Below are positions 33,925 through 44,800 of a stretch of 64,000 nt of DNA, one piece after another. The notes under the pieces were generated by a model. That model had not been told where the DNA came from. It did not search any database and saw only the letters and a list, made by a program, of their open reading frames with translations. The position numbers and the translations under genes were made by a program. This stretch comes from Catenaria anguillulae PL171 (Eukaryota > Blastocladiomycota > Blastocladiomycetes > Blastocladiales > Catenariaceae), in contig MCFL01000003.1 in the NCBI GenBank assembly GCA_002102555.1, forward strand, positions 682,001-746,000. The letters run 5' to 3'. Each line of letters opens with the position of its first letter. The first letter of the stretch is position 1.

Positions 33925-34450
33925 TTCTTGGAAAGTTTCGCTGCGTCGGAACGCTAGTACTGGATCATGCACTGGCGGGCTCGTGGCACACTTTGGAGAC
34001 TTTTGATCTGTAGCACGGTCGTCGTTCGGGCTGGATGTAAGGAACGGTTTGGCTCGCGTGTGGCGTCACAACGAATGCTCACGGAAGAAGCAGCAAATCC
34101 GATAGAGCGGTGGGCAGAGGTCGATGTGCGCCAGTAATCAGTCAAGAGAAGCAATTGCTCAAGCTTTCATGGCAAGTTAAGAGGCAATACAGAGAGACTC
34201 CTCTATGTTTATACTTGCGATTTGAATGTTGTCGTCTGCCAGGAGCCCGGTTGGCGAGAATCATTTTCTGGAACTTGGATGCGTGGATTGGCGGCCACCA
34301 CTCACGGTTCGTGACTGGAGCTGCGTTGGAGCCAGCAGCAGGAGGTGTTTGCAAGCGGACGTATGTATATGTACTTATATTTAGTCAAGGATCAATGTAC
34401 ACAATTCACAAGATGCGTGGACCGGCACATCCGCAACACACCGTCGAGGA
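33925..34450. other. intergenic upstream of TBC1D13
   Basis: About 525 bp. A possible extra 5' exon of TBC1D13 (in-frame sequence around 33930-34030 behind a CATCCAG acceptor) lacks an ATG, so I did not include it. Nothing else is seen. Confidence 0.35.
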
Positions 34451-34969
34451 TCACTTGATCTTCCTCGCATCCTCGATCTTGGTTTTCCATTCCATCGCAG
34501 TCGAGCCTAGTTACAACCGAGGCCCCCGAGTCTGTCAGTATGGTTCGCTCACCCGCTTCGACGGCTACCGTAACCAATTCGTACCTTCAGGTACCTCAAT
34601 CACAAGTCGAACGAACTGTGCATCAGCCGAGTCCTTGTCCAACGAGATTCCGAGCACTCGCGACTCTGGCGTACCAGTTGCACCTCCGCCCTCATGTTCA
34701 CTTGTAGGCTTAACAAAGTAGTAAAAGCTGTTGCCCTCGGCTCCAAAGACCCGGCCTTTCGACATGACACCGGGAACATGGACGCCAAGGCGTGGCGTCA
34801 GTCGGAATGCTTCATGGACCTCAGGCGGCGAGCACTCCATGGACGTGATGTCGCTGAGCAAAACGGTAATGTGCCGCTTGAGCGCCATGACAGAGTCGAG
34901 GCCGTCAATGTGGATTTCGAGCGTTGCGTCGGCCGTGTGCTCGTGTTTGAGAGAAATACGCAGAGGCAT
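34451..34969 (-). CDS. PH-like domain small protein A (tandem duplicate)
   Basis: Exons 34969-34585 and 34506-34451 around a 78-nt intron (GTACGA..AACTAG, phase 1 inside an EVPEG motif) give 146 aa. It is about 40% identical to its neighbour at 35.5-36.0 kb by eye, and the intron sits at exactly the same codon. Shared landmarks: MPL.......DATLEI.IDG.DS..ALKR.I...L.DIT...CSPPE, R.G...PG..SKG, a Phe/Tyr-rich FYYF strand, SRVLGIS..K, R.VIEVPEG, and a C-terminal EWK.KIE.A helix. The order PG..-GT/KG..-YxF-VLxI-L..Vxx recalls bacterial PH-like (YdhY/YdeI-type) small proteins. Cytosolic, with no signal peptide. Function unknown. Confidence 0.8.
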
Positions 34970-35455
34970 GACGGGATTCCTTGGCGGTGTTGGATGTTGG
35001 CAGATTGCATGGAGTTGTGATATGTAAAAGTTGACTTGCCCACTGGGTGTAGTGTATTATGTAGTGTCAATATGAATGTGTCGAACCGAAAATGTAGTCA
35101 GTCAATCAACCGAGCAGGCTGGAGGCAGCGACTTCGAGACCCCCACACTCTCTATCCCAGGCAACTTGCCAAGCCGAGGGCTCAGCCGAGGATACGTAGA
35201 CGTGGAAGTGAAAGGCTGGATCTTTTCGTTTTGTCCGTTCTATGTCCTGTTGTTCAAATAGCATCACTCACCCGATGAGTTATGCAGAACCCTCTCTGAC
35301 TGTTGATGTAAAAAATATCCAATTGATTACCTGACTCCACTTAAAGGCACAATAATCAGAATATATTCATTCGATCATGTGTGGAACAATACTGTTACGG
35401 CTCGGAACAGCGGGCCACTGGGGCAGAAGGCAGCTACATGGTTGCCAACATCAAA
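34970..35455. other. spacer between the tandem PH-like genes
   Basis: About 485 bp, AT-richer than the flanks. No gene; it must contain the promoter of copy A. Confidence 0.4.
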
Positions 35456-35968
35456 TCAAGCGATACGCTTGGCCTCTTCAATCTTGTTCTTCCATTCGCC
35501 TGCGTTGGTGCCTGGAAGCAATGAAAAGACTGGTCAGCAAGTTTCTTTTGCGAGCATTAATGTCATTGAATTCGGCAAATGTATGCAGGTACCTTCAGGC
35601 ACTTCAATGACAACCCTCGTAAACGGCGCATCATGCGACTCCTTGTTGATGGAAATGCCGAGCACGCGGGAGGCAGCTTCGGCCACTTCGCCCTCGGCAC
35701 CGGGCGTCTTGTAAAAGAAGTAGAAGCACTTGCCGTTCATGCCATACCAGGTGCCTTTCGAAACCCAGCCGGGCATGTGGCAACCGACGCGCAGACCCGA
35801 ATGGAACCATTCGCTCGCCTCGGGCGGCGAGCATTGAATGACGGTGATGTCGGCCAGGCGGATCTTGATGTTGCGCTTGAGAGCTAGGATCGAGTCGAAG
35901 CCGTCAATGGCAATTTCGAGCGTCGCGTCAGGGGTGTTTGCGTTGTGGATGCCGAGGTGGAGAGGCAT
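35456..35968 (-). CDS. PH-like domain small protein B (tandem duplicate)
   Basis: Exons 35968-35593 and 35511-35456 around an 81-nt intron (GTACCT..CTTCCAG) at the same phase-1 position as copy A; 143 aa. It keeps the same landmarks: DATLEIAIDGFDSILALKR, ITVIQCSPPE, a PG-W-SKGTW loop, CFYFFYK, SRVLGISINKE, RVVIEVPEG and EWKNKIEEAKRIA. The GTW here matches the GTF/GTW signature of bacterial PH-like proteins better than copy A does. Function unknown; a small lipid- or protein-binding domain is the only inference I would make. Confidence 0.82.
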
Positions 35969-36527
35969 GATTCAATATAGTTGACTTTTGACGGTGACAA
36001 GGGAAAGTTTAGTTGTTGCTTGAAAGATGATGCTGGCGAATGTGGGAAAGTGAAGGGAGCCTCGTCGCCTTTTATGGTGCCTACTCCACTTGGGCGAGGC
36101 AGCGCATGCTTCATTGATTTTCCGAGATCGAAGCCTCGCAGGACATTCTGGGAACATTCGACTGGCTTCCTCATGACCGGGCCAGCCATTCGATTCCATT
36201 TCCACGACATTCCGAGCAGCCAATCAGTGTCAAGCGCCCAGAGTTCGGCACTTTTCGACGTGTTCCGAACCCTTTCCGTGGTGCTCTGTCGTGTTCCATG
36301 GCTCGAGCACAAGGGCATGAAATGCCGACGATAAGCGCCAACCTCAACCAGTATTGAACCCCGAGCAATTGACTCCTGCGTGCTCCGTTGCACCATAGAT
36401 TCCCGCCCTCCGATACCCGTCTTGTTGGCCAGCGCGATCCGTGATCCGCTGACCGGCACGCCCCATCCACCCTCAAGCCTTGCCCCGTTCAATTCCCACG
36501 CTTGCAACGTCAAACAACAAATCCAAG
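35969..36527. other. divergent intergenic region
   Basis: About 560 bp between PH-like copy B and the membrane-protein gene. No gene is seen; both promoters must lie here. Confidence 0.4.
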
Positions 36528-37946
36528 ATGCCCGCTCTCGCCGTGCCAGGCGACATTGTCGCCATCATTGCCTGCCACCACGCCTTTGCCGGCGCTCTAA
36601 TCCTCGCCCAAATCAAAGCCGTGTGCCGCGACGTGCCTTTCCGCTCGGGTTGGCCGCCCAAGGCCGCCCTGCTGGCATTTCTCATGCTGCTGCCCTCGCT
36701 CATCCTCGACGGGTTTGTCTCGCTTGTCGTCAGCTCGGATCTTGACCATGATGACGTGACCATCGCCATGGCCGCGAGCTTGACACGCACCGCCGCCGTG
36801 TTGATTTTGACCTTGTTGTGTACGGCACGCGCATCCTTTGTTTCGGATCTGGTGTCTGTCGTGACCAAGTGCGTGTCAGGACAACAGCAATCGCCCGTTC
36901 TGCCGTCATTGTCGATGCATGCCTTGTCTTCGCTGCCCGTGCTGCTGCTTGTTGTGGCGCAACTGGTCGCCACAGTGGTCATGCTCGTGATCGACTTGGT
37001 CTATCAAGTGGCCGCACTTAGGAATCCGACAAAGGCTTGGGTCGACCAGTCTGTCGATTGGACGTTGCACACCACCATTGCGACCTTGTGTGGGCTGGTC
37101 AACTTCGCATTTGTTGCCTACTCGGAGGGATGGATCACGCACATGCTCTTTCGCCAGTCCGGTGCGGCGGCCGCCGCGGTGGTGAACGCAAACGATCTGC
37201 TCACAAGCCCATTGGCCACGTCCAATGAGTCCGAATCGCAGTCGGCGACCGCAACGGGAGGTGGCAACAATGCCAAAGTTCCCTGGCACCAAGCACTTGC
37301 AGCCAGTACCGCTTCTTCAAGCGCAACTGGCACACAACCGCATCACCAACAAGCCGCGTCTACCCCAGGCGGTGGCGCACCCACGGCGGCTCCCGTCATG
37401 TCCAAGCATGCAATCGCAACGGCTCGCTTCCGTGTCGTCTATGCTGTCCTGATCATTTCTGTCTTCTTTATTCAGCTCGTCATGCTCCTTGTCGCGCTCT
37501 TCACCGACCCCGCCTCGGACCGGGCGCTCGCTCCGCTGGATATCACTGGCTGGGCCATTATCTTGTGCCGTGTGTACGAGTTTTCCGACGAGTTTGTCGC
37601 GTGTTCGGGCCCATTGGGCGCCGCGGGTGCGTCGGCCGGAACCAGCGGCCTGCAATCGTCTCGTGGCTACACGCCGCTGGAAGATTCGGCCGACGGATAT
37701 GGCGGCGGCATGGATGAAGGGATCGACCTTGCGACCGCGGCGGATGCGATCGAGCTGCAGCAATTCAAGACTGAGTTGACACTTGGTGCAAGTGGGCCTG
37801 GTGTCCACGCAGGCGTGCGGTCGAGGGGCGTGACCACTGGGACAGAGTCTGCCACGTCGACGACATTGCTGGATATGAGCTATGCTTCCGATATGGGGCT
37901 GGTCAACCATGTACAGGCGCATGGGCAAAATCATACGCGGCAGTAG
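36528..37946 (+). CDS. Orphan multi-span membrane protein, about 6-7 helices
   Basis: Single exon, 472 aa, from ATG at 36528; the sequence upstream in frame begins only with TTG. Predicted helices by eye: ~7-30 (DIVAIIACHHAFAGALILA), ~41-64 (ALLAFLMLLPSLILDGFVSL), ~73-96, ~130-157 (PVLLLVVAQLVATVVMLVID), ~170-195, ~300-325 (YAVLIISVFFIQLVMLLVAL) and a weaker one near 340. A Ser/Gln/Ala-rich loop of ~90 residues separates helices 5 and 6, and the C-terminal ~110 residues are disordered and probably cytosolic. Not recognised. The topology would suit a receptor-like or transporter-like protein, but no family motif is visible. Confidence 0.7.
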   Translation: MPALAVPGDIVAIIACHHAFAGALILAQIKAVCRDVPFRSGWPPKAALLAFLMLLPSLILDGFVSLVVSSDLDHDDVTIAMAASLTRTAAVLILTLLCTARASFVSDLVSVVTKCVSGQQQSPVLPSLSMHALSSLPVLLLVVAQLVATVVMLVIDLVYQVAALRNPTKAWVDQSVDWTLHTTIATLCGLVNFAFVAYSEGWITHMLFRQSGAAAAAVVNANDLLTSPLATSNESESQSATATGGGNNAKVPWHQALAASTASSSATGTQPHHQQAASTPGGGAPTAAPVMSKHAIATARFRVVYAVLIISVFFIQLVMLLVALFTDPASDRALAPLDITGWAIILCRVYEFSDEFVACSGPLGAAGASAGTSGLQSSRGYTPLEDSADGYGGGMDEGIDLATAADAIELQQFKTELTLGASGPGVHAGVRSRGVTTGTESATSTTLLDMSYASDMGLVNHVQAHGQNHTRQ

Positions 37947-38269
37947 CGGCATTGAGTGTAGTTTCCTTACCCGCAGTTTCCGTACCTGGACATTTCCGAA
38001 CTCCCCCACATCTTCAAATGCTTTCTCTCCATGACATTCTTCCTTTCTCCACCACACGACACCGCCCACTTTACTTTTTGACGTCACGACCATGATATCT
38101 CGTTTGTGTTTTTGTTTTCCTTGATTCCTAACACATGCACCCTCACAACTTCTTTGTCATGTCATCGCCCTTCACTTCAGATTTCTCCAGACGTGAAGTG
38201 GCAGTTGATTTATCGCCCATATCATCATGCGTTTTATGAGTATATATACATGAAAAACCAAAGGCACTC
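37947..38269. other. convergent 3' intergenic region
   Basis: About 320 bp, T- and C-rich, between the membrane-protein stop and the IMP4 stop. No gene. Confidence 0.4.
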
Positions 38270-39211
38270 CTATCCCAACATCTCCCTCTTCCGTGCCGTG
38301 CGATGGTACGGCCGCAATGCCCACTCGACATCTGCCTCCTTCATGTCCACGGTGCCCAATTTGACCTCATACAACCTTGCCTCAAACCGCGGCCCAACCT
38401 CGGCCATTTCCACCGACTTGTGCGACGTTGGGAAGTAAACGTGGTGCCGGAACGAAATGAAATCGTCCTGGTTGATGAATGAAATGACACGCTTTGAATC
38501 CTCCTTGGGCACGGGAAACAGGTACTTGAGAATGTTCATGCACCGCATGCCGAGCTTGGAGTTGAAGTTGTCAAAGATGAGATGAGGGTAGGCTTCCGAG
38601 ACGGTGCCCTTGTCGGCAATGTCGTGGCGCAAAACGACATTGTGCAGGGTGAAGTAGGCCGTTGGGCCGTACGGAAAGTGACACACCATCATGCCATCGG
38701 GCTGGCCGCGGTGCTCGTGCAGGATGATGAGGTCGGTGACGTCGTTTGATTTGCACGCAGAGACAATGTCTTTGACGACGTAGCCACCGCGGTTCATGCG
38801 TTGCGAGTTGGGGAAGATGAGTTTCATTTCCTGAATCGATGCCATTTGGAGGGCGGGTCAGTTTCTGTTTCAAGAATGTGTTCGAAATGGAAGCAGGCAG
38901 TGCGATACCTTGGCAAACTGCAACAGCCGTGAACTCGGATCCCGAGACGTGGTAATCAAAATCTTTGGGTCCTGCTCGCCAGCATGAGCATACTCGTCAT
39001 CCTCGTGGGTTGTTGGCTTTTCCTGCGCATCATCGTAGAGCAAGTCGCGGCGGAAATCGGCCGATTCTGACCGCAGCGAGTGCGGGATGGGTTTGCCCGA
39101 TTCTAGGGCCTTCTTGAGCTGCTGCTTCTTGTCGAAGGTGGCGAGCTCTTGCTGCTCTTGCGCCTTGCGGTACAGATATTCCTTGCGGAGGCGGGCGTCC
39201 CGGCGGATCAT
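38270..39211 (-). CDS. IMP4: IMP4, U3 snoRNP Brix-domain protein
   Basis: U3 snoRNP protein of the Mpp10-Imp3-Imp4 module, needed for early 18S pre-rRNA cleavages in the nucleolus. Exons 39211-38909 and 38830-38270 with a 78-nt phase-0 intron (GTATCG..GATTCAG) give 287 aa (human 291). The N-terminus [17 protein letters not shown] and the basic helix are typical. The Brix domain starts [34 protein letters not shown], then [52 protein letters not shown] and the C-terminal [22 protein letters not shown]. This is the second small-subunit processome gene in the window, after UTP15. The start is the only ATG before the conserved N-terminal helix. Confidence 0.96.
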
Positions 39212-39242
39212 GGTGGTGGCGAATGAGACGGTATCGACGGCG

Positions 39243-39259
39243 ATTGGTCAATGGCCAAT
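39243..39259 (-). promoter_or_regulatory. inverted CCAAT-box pair upstream of IMP4
   Basis: ATTGGTCAATGGCCAAT, a near-palindrome holding a CCAAT core on each strand, 32 nt upstream of the IMP4 ATG. Such boxes bind the HAP/NF-Y complex in fungi; the regulation here is inferred. Confidence 0.45.
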
Positions 39260-40073
39260 TCAATTCAGTGTGTCTTCAAACATGGAAATGTCTTTACTGC
39301 AATACACATTCATTGTCGTTAACGGCCATGGCTGCTGGGTTCACCTCAAGCTGTGAGTTCATCGCTCACTTGCATCCAGAGATCATTCACAGTCACGTGA
39401 TGGATTACCAGTCGCCTTCACAAGCGCGCTCGATATCCCACGTTGTGGCATCGACTGTCATTAGCTGCACTCAGCATCCGCCCATGACTCTATTAAGCAG
39501 TACCTAAACTCGCAGATTCCGCACCATCCACTTCCGTTTGCATCAGCGTACGCCACACCCTTGGAAGTGTAATTGCCGTTCTCCTCGCCTTTTTCCTCGC
39601 ACACTTGTTGAGAAGTGTTGGCATCCGAAGTGTCCGACCCAAGAGGATTGGCTGCTTCTTGAATTGTGTGTTTTGGGCGGGTGCGGCTGAATGCCTTGCG
39701 CCCAGTGACGACGAGAAAGTTGGCAAGGCGCAACATGTCCAGCTGCAATCGTCATTAGACCAAGGCCAAGTCCTTTTGCGTGATGTGATCCTATGTCTCA
39801 GCCCGTTTCCAGAACATAAGATTTCTCCAACATGTCCATTCATTCGAGTTTGTTTGTTTTGCTGACTGCAACAAATATTGTGAATCAGTGAAGCTTTCCA
39901 TGTACATTCTTCATGTCTCCTTTGCGACGCCCTCGGATCGATAGCATTTCATATTTCTTGGTCGACGGAATACGATGCTGCATAGCTTCATTGATGTGGG
40001 TGCGATGGATGGAAACGGCCGCTGGTGGATCAGTTCACGTCAACGGCTTCGAGAGACAGATGCCCGATGAGAA
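39260..40073. other. intergenic, possible unplaced exon
   Basis: About 0.8 kb. A minus-strand frame at 39461-39748 behind an acceptor-like GATTGCAG (LDMLRLANFLVVTG..., Cys- and Asn-rich end) could be a terminal exon of the next gene, but no join keeps frame convincingly. Confidence 0.3.
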
Positions 40074-41269
40074 TCAAGCTGCGCATTTGCAGTGCTGTTG
40101 CTCTGAAGCATGATCTGGTTGAGTGTTATCAGGAACCTATGGAATATAGGTAACTTATTAGTATCCTGGAAAGCTACACAGACGGCATCGAGTCCGTTGG
40201 GAGAGGGGAAGGGGCCGACCTTGTGAACGCGTACAAACGGAAGCCTCCGCCGCATAGTAAGTCGACCACATGGGATCCAAGTCTTTAGAAACGACCTGCA
40301 ACGCGTTGCCTGCAATAACTGCAAGACATTCTGCGGGAATTAAAATGCTGTCTACTTGCACCAAGCTCTTCAATCCATGCCGCATCCCGCCATTCTTGTC
40401 TTCGCATTCGTGCCCCGTTTGGACTTCCCGACGCCTTCGGAGGGCAAGCAGTCCAATGCGCGACCGCGAATTGGGCACGGCTACTGAGCTTTTTGGTTGA
40501 GGCGCAGCTTGCAATCCTTTGGCTCGCAAGTACAACAAGAACACGCCCGAAATGTAGGCATTCAAGATGGCGTCGTACATATTTGTGAATGCAAACCAGA
40601 AGTTGGCACGATCCAAGGGCAGACGTGCAATTGCTGAGTATGTGTACAGTCCCATGGACACGTTGAATGTCACCATGTTCACGGCCATGAGAAGGTTGGA
40701 CGCGAGGATCAGCTCGGGCCCCAAGAGCGTGCCACCTTTTGCAACCTGCACAAGTTTGAAATAGAGGAAACAACAAAAGGTTGTACAAGATGAATTGAAT
40801 GGGATGAAATGAACCTAGCGGAAATCTCGACGGATGATAGGAACGAGTACCTGTACGCATTCAGGAAGGAAAATCCGACGGATGCCGGCCATTCAACAAA
40901 TGCTTGCACCACTAACCAATTTGCCATGGCATTCTCGTCTGTCAGATTAACAACAAAGCAATTGATCGAAATGCCAAGAAGCCGCAAGAGTGCAATGCAA
41001 CACATCGCCGAGTAGTAGTACGACCGCTTAGACTTTCGGAACAGGGCCCACGATGACACTGCCGCATGTACGAGCCAGACAAGGGTGGGCCCTAAACAAA
41101 ATGCAGACCCTGACCACTGGAAAAATTTCTGAGGAATGGGAGCAGTGAAACGTGAGTTTTTGTAAGGCAGTTCAGTCCGCTCAGAGTAGAGCGGGTCGAA
41201 CCGAAGTGATAGACGCCATGCTGGGAAGCGAATGCAAACAGTGCTTATTTCGTGCTCAATGATTCGCAT
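40074..41269 (-). CDS. Orphan multi-span membrane protein, three exons
   Basis: Exons 41269-40832, 40745-40239 and 40136-40074 with introns of 86 nt (GTCGAG..GTGCAG) and 102 nt (GTTTGT..CCATAG) give 335 aa in one frame. Hydrophobic helices: FCLGPTLVWLVHAAVSSWALF, YYYSAMCCIALLRLLGISIN, a third in WLVVQAFVEWPASVGFSFLN, then ELILASNLLMAVNMVTFNVS, NFWFAFTNMYDAILNAYISG and a weaker last one near ILIPAECLAVIAGNAL. A basic loop (LLALRRRREV) precedes the last helix. The layout is 6-7TM, receptor-like, but no family motif is recognised. The last exon is short and the second donor is less certain; an alternative 3' end could use sequence near 39.5 kb. Confidence 0.58.
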
Positions 41270-41849
41270 ACGAATCCCGTGGGCTAATGAGTGGTTTGAA
41301 TCGTGTCGGCTTGATCTTGGCGATATATTACATTCTCTTGGAGGGAAAATGTCACACGATCGTTCAATTCAATCAATTCAACCTTTGTCGCGTTCAAATG
41401 CTCAGCAACCATCAACCAACTTTGAGTCCACGGACGAGTGAACTTCTTGATCTGTGTGCTTTAACTTCATGTCAATCATGAGCACGATGGCGACAGAGTA
41501 GGGCAACGTGGGCTAGTCTCGAATCCATACCCTCGACTTGGTCCAACGACGTCTTGTCGATTGCAATATGTTTTGTTTTCCAGTTCCTCCACTGTATTCA
41601 GGCAGACAAAGCGTCTTCTAATGCTCAGGCTCTCACGAGAGCTCGCTGCGGACAGCTACGGACCAGTTATTCCCGTGTTGTGAAAATGGCGGGCAAAGGA
41701 AAAAAAAAAAAAAAAGGGCAATTCCGTACTTGTATAAATACCTTGGTTAGAACGAACATACAGGAACGATAAATGTGACATTAAGATAACAAAAGAGAAG
41801 TGTCATGGGCAGACACACGCACACACACACACACATAACTCGCATAAGC
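41270..41849. other. intergenic with simple repeats
   Basis: About 580 bp, AT-rich. It includes a 17-base A run near 41700 and a CA repeat near 41.81-41.83 kb. It separates cleanly reading genes from the indel-rich half of the window. Confidence 0.45.
41811..41836 (+). repeat. (CA)n microsatellite
   Basis: About a dozen CA units just beyond the 3' end of the nucleoporin gene. Confidence 0.85.
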
Positions 41850-44800
41850 CTATTGAGGGAATCCGGCAATCAAATCCGCCGACTGCTTGCACAACTCCAA
41901 GAGGACTCGCTTGGCATTTGCTTCCTCCTCCGCCTGGGCACAATGTGAATATGATTTACGAGCGCACGTCAGAACCTTGATCGCAAAGGAAAAAAGACGA
42001 AAAACAGGAAAAGGTACCCATTCCACAGCCTCAACGGCTTGCTCAAGTCCAGCAAACACATCCTGCGCATCCTTGCGAATCGCACTCGACATTTGCCGGG
42101 CGGCCCGTTGTGCATACCCAGCACGTCCACTGGCCCTAGCGCCCAACAATTGCTGCTGCTGGTGCAACTCTTGCTGTTGTTGCTGGGCAACCTCGGCCAA
42201 ACTGCTACCGCCGGCAGCCCAATGCCGCAAATGCAAAACAAGAACGGCCATGGCGGTTTCCAGCATGCGCACGTGCGATGCGGCGTCAATCTCGAGCTGA
42301 CGGTGCACGCTGATCATGCGGTTCTGGATCATTTCTGCACGCTTGGCCTCAGGTACCGATTGGTACTGCACTTGAATTGCCACGTCTTGGCTTGTCCGAC
42401 CACGCACCACGTACTTGTTCCAGTCGTTGATGGTCGTGGATCCACGAGCAGCAACACCGTCCGCCAAGCGAGCACCGAGCTCCTTGAGCGACGAGCGCGT
42501 GATGCGGTGTTGGGCAAGCACTTGGTGGACAAACAAGGCCAAGCTACCAAGGCTTGGTCGGGTGCGCTGCGCATAGTACTTGTTTTGGGCCACACTCAAA
42601 TCGAGATCAAACATGAAGCGAGACCCGGAAAGCTCGGCATTGGCGGGGCGTTCAAACACGCGCGTGAAACACAAGTTGACAATATCAGCCAGGGCGTGCA
42701 GCAAGGTGCGGTCAGTGATGGTCGACCTGCGCTGCGGCAACTTGCCCGTGGCGGCCTCGGATTGCGTGCCTTGGACAAATACGTCGAGAAGGGCCGTGGT
42801 GAGCTCGGGCGAAACGGGCGCGCGGTTCCGGACGAGGAACCGGGTGATGCACGCAATCTGCTTGACCTGGTGCAAAATGGCAACCTCGAGCGAGTGGTCA
42901 TCATCGGGCGGGCGGTGGCTGAGCAAGCTCGCGGCCGCACGGGCAATGCGGGTCATGGATCCACCATGTGCTTCCAAAAACTGGGTCGTCGTCTTGACCA
43001 GGATGGATGTGGATTCCACGCTGCCAGCGGATGCGCCAGGCGCGACTTGAACAGGGTGGAGCGAGACAAGCGCCGACAACAAATCCAAAACCGGGGTCAA
43101 AACCTGATTGTACCGAATCAACGTTTCGGAAAACGCGGCTCTCGGGCAACAAACCGGCAAAGTACTGGTATGGATCCACTTGACGTGACACCGGAATCGC
43201 GCCATCAACGTCCATGTGCGCCGTCGAGACAGCCATCAAATTGGTGGTCGCATCAATGCCGCTGCCGACCCGGTACGTGAAGCAGGCACACTCGGCAAGG
43301 GCAAGGACAAGGCCAGCCTCAATCAACATACTCCGCGACTGGCGATGCATGGAGAGTCGCTGCAGCAAGCCCATGGAGTGACTCGTAAATTGACACTTGT
43401 TGCGCTCGCTTTGCTCGGGATCTTCAATCGACGACGTGACGGCGGTCAGCGCCGGATCCACCCCGCGGACCATATCTACGAACGCCGCAACATATCCTTG
43501 GGAATGAATGAACTCGTGAACCCATGCGCGGCCGCCGGCTTGAACCGACCACTGGCAAAACACGTCAAGCACCGACAAGGCAACCGACTGCCAAATGCCG
43601 CCCGTTTGTGCGTCGGTGAGCAGCTGACGAAGCATGTTGGACCCACCTTGTTTGGCGAGCAGCCGCACGGCGGAATCCTTGGCTTGCAACTGCATCGGGT
43701 CGGATGGCCGCCATGGAACGCGACATGGACGCGCCAAACACGCTGCGGCCGAGCATGGATCCAGTCTGGGGCTGGACGGACCGGGCGAGAATCGAGGCGC
43801 TGAGATCCGTGGGCAGCGGGTCGGTCGTGGTGAATCCCAAGTGGACCATGAGTGATGCATACATGTTACCGCGTACAACCGGGTTCGAGTCGGCATCCAA
43901 AATGGCCTCAACAATGGTCTCGAGGGGCTTTTCCGAAGTGCTTGCGTCCAAATCCGACGGACAGCAATACGGTGAGCACCGTCAACAAGAGCAAGAAGGC
44001 CTTGGACAAGTGCTCACGACAATGCACGGGACTCGTCAACAAAAACTCGCGCACGGCCGTCAACAAATCAATCAAAATGTCGCGGGCAACCGTCATGGAC
44101 CCAAACGCATCAATGGAGCACAAGACGGCAACGCTTGTCGTGTCCACCCACGCCTTGACGACTTGCATCTGCACAGAGAACACGCGCCGCTTGCGGTTTT
44201 CCCGTCAACAACAACTGCATGACGCCGTCCAAGATCTTTTGCGTCTGCGCGGCGCCCGTCAGTGTGGCACTGCCACCGCTACCCACGATGGGTGTGCCGG
44301 CTCGCCTCCACGCGGTCCTGCGCCCGCCATACGCGCCGCAGCCGACTGCGTAAACAAGTATTGCCGGCATGCCCTCTCTGCTTGCTCCAAATTGAACAAC
44401 TCGGTCCCGTTCTCGTCGTGTACGTGGCCCAACCCTGTGCACCGGAAGCCGACATGTTTGCAAATAAATCTCGAGCATGGTCGTTTCACATCCTCGGGCT
44501 CGGGCACCTTGACATTCATGGCAGCCTTGAGCACTTGGACCATGCGCGAGGGTGCGCGCGGGTCAAACAAACAAGTCGCGCAGCAAACGCCTTCATGTAC
44601 TCTGCTTGGTTCTGGTGTGCCTTGATCTGCACCGACACCGACTTGAGGAGCCACGTCCATGCGCCGAGCGTGCTCAGCAACTGCTGCGACGTGTACGCGG
44701 CTTGAGACGCAGAGTAATGCGAACCAGCGCTGCCGGCCGCGCCCTCGGCTCCGCGCCACGCTTGTGGTGTTACCGGTACTTGCCGCCCGTGGCGGTTGCG

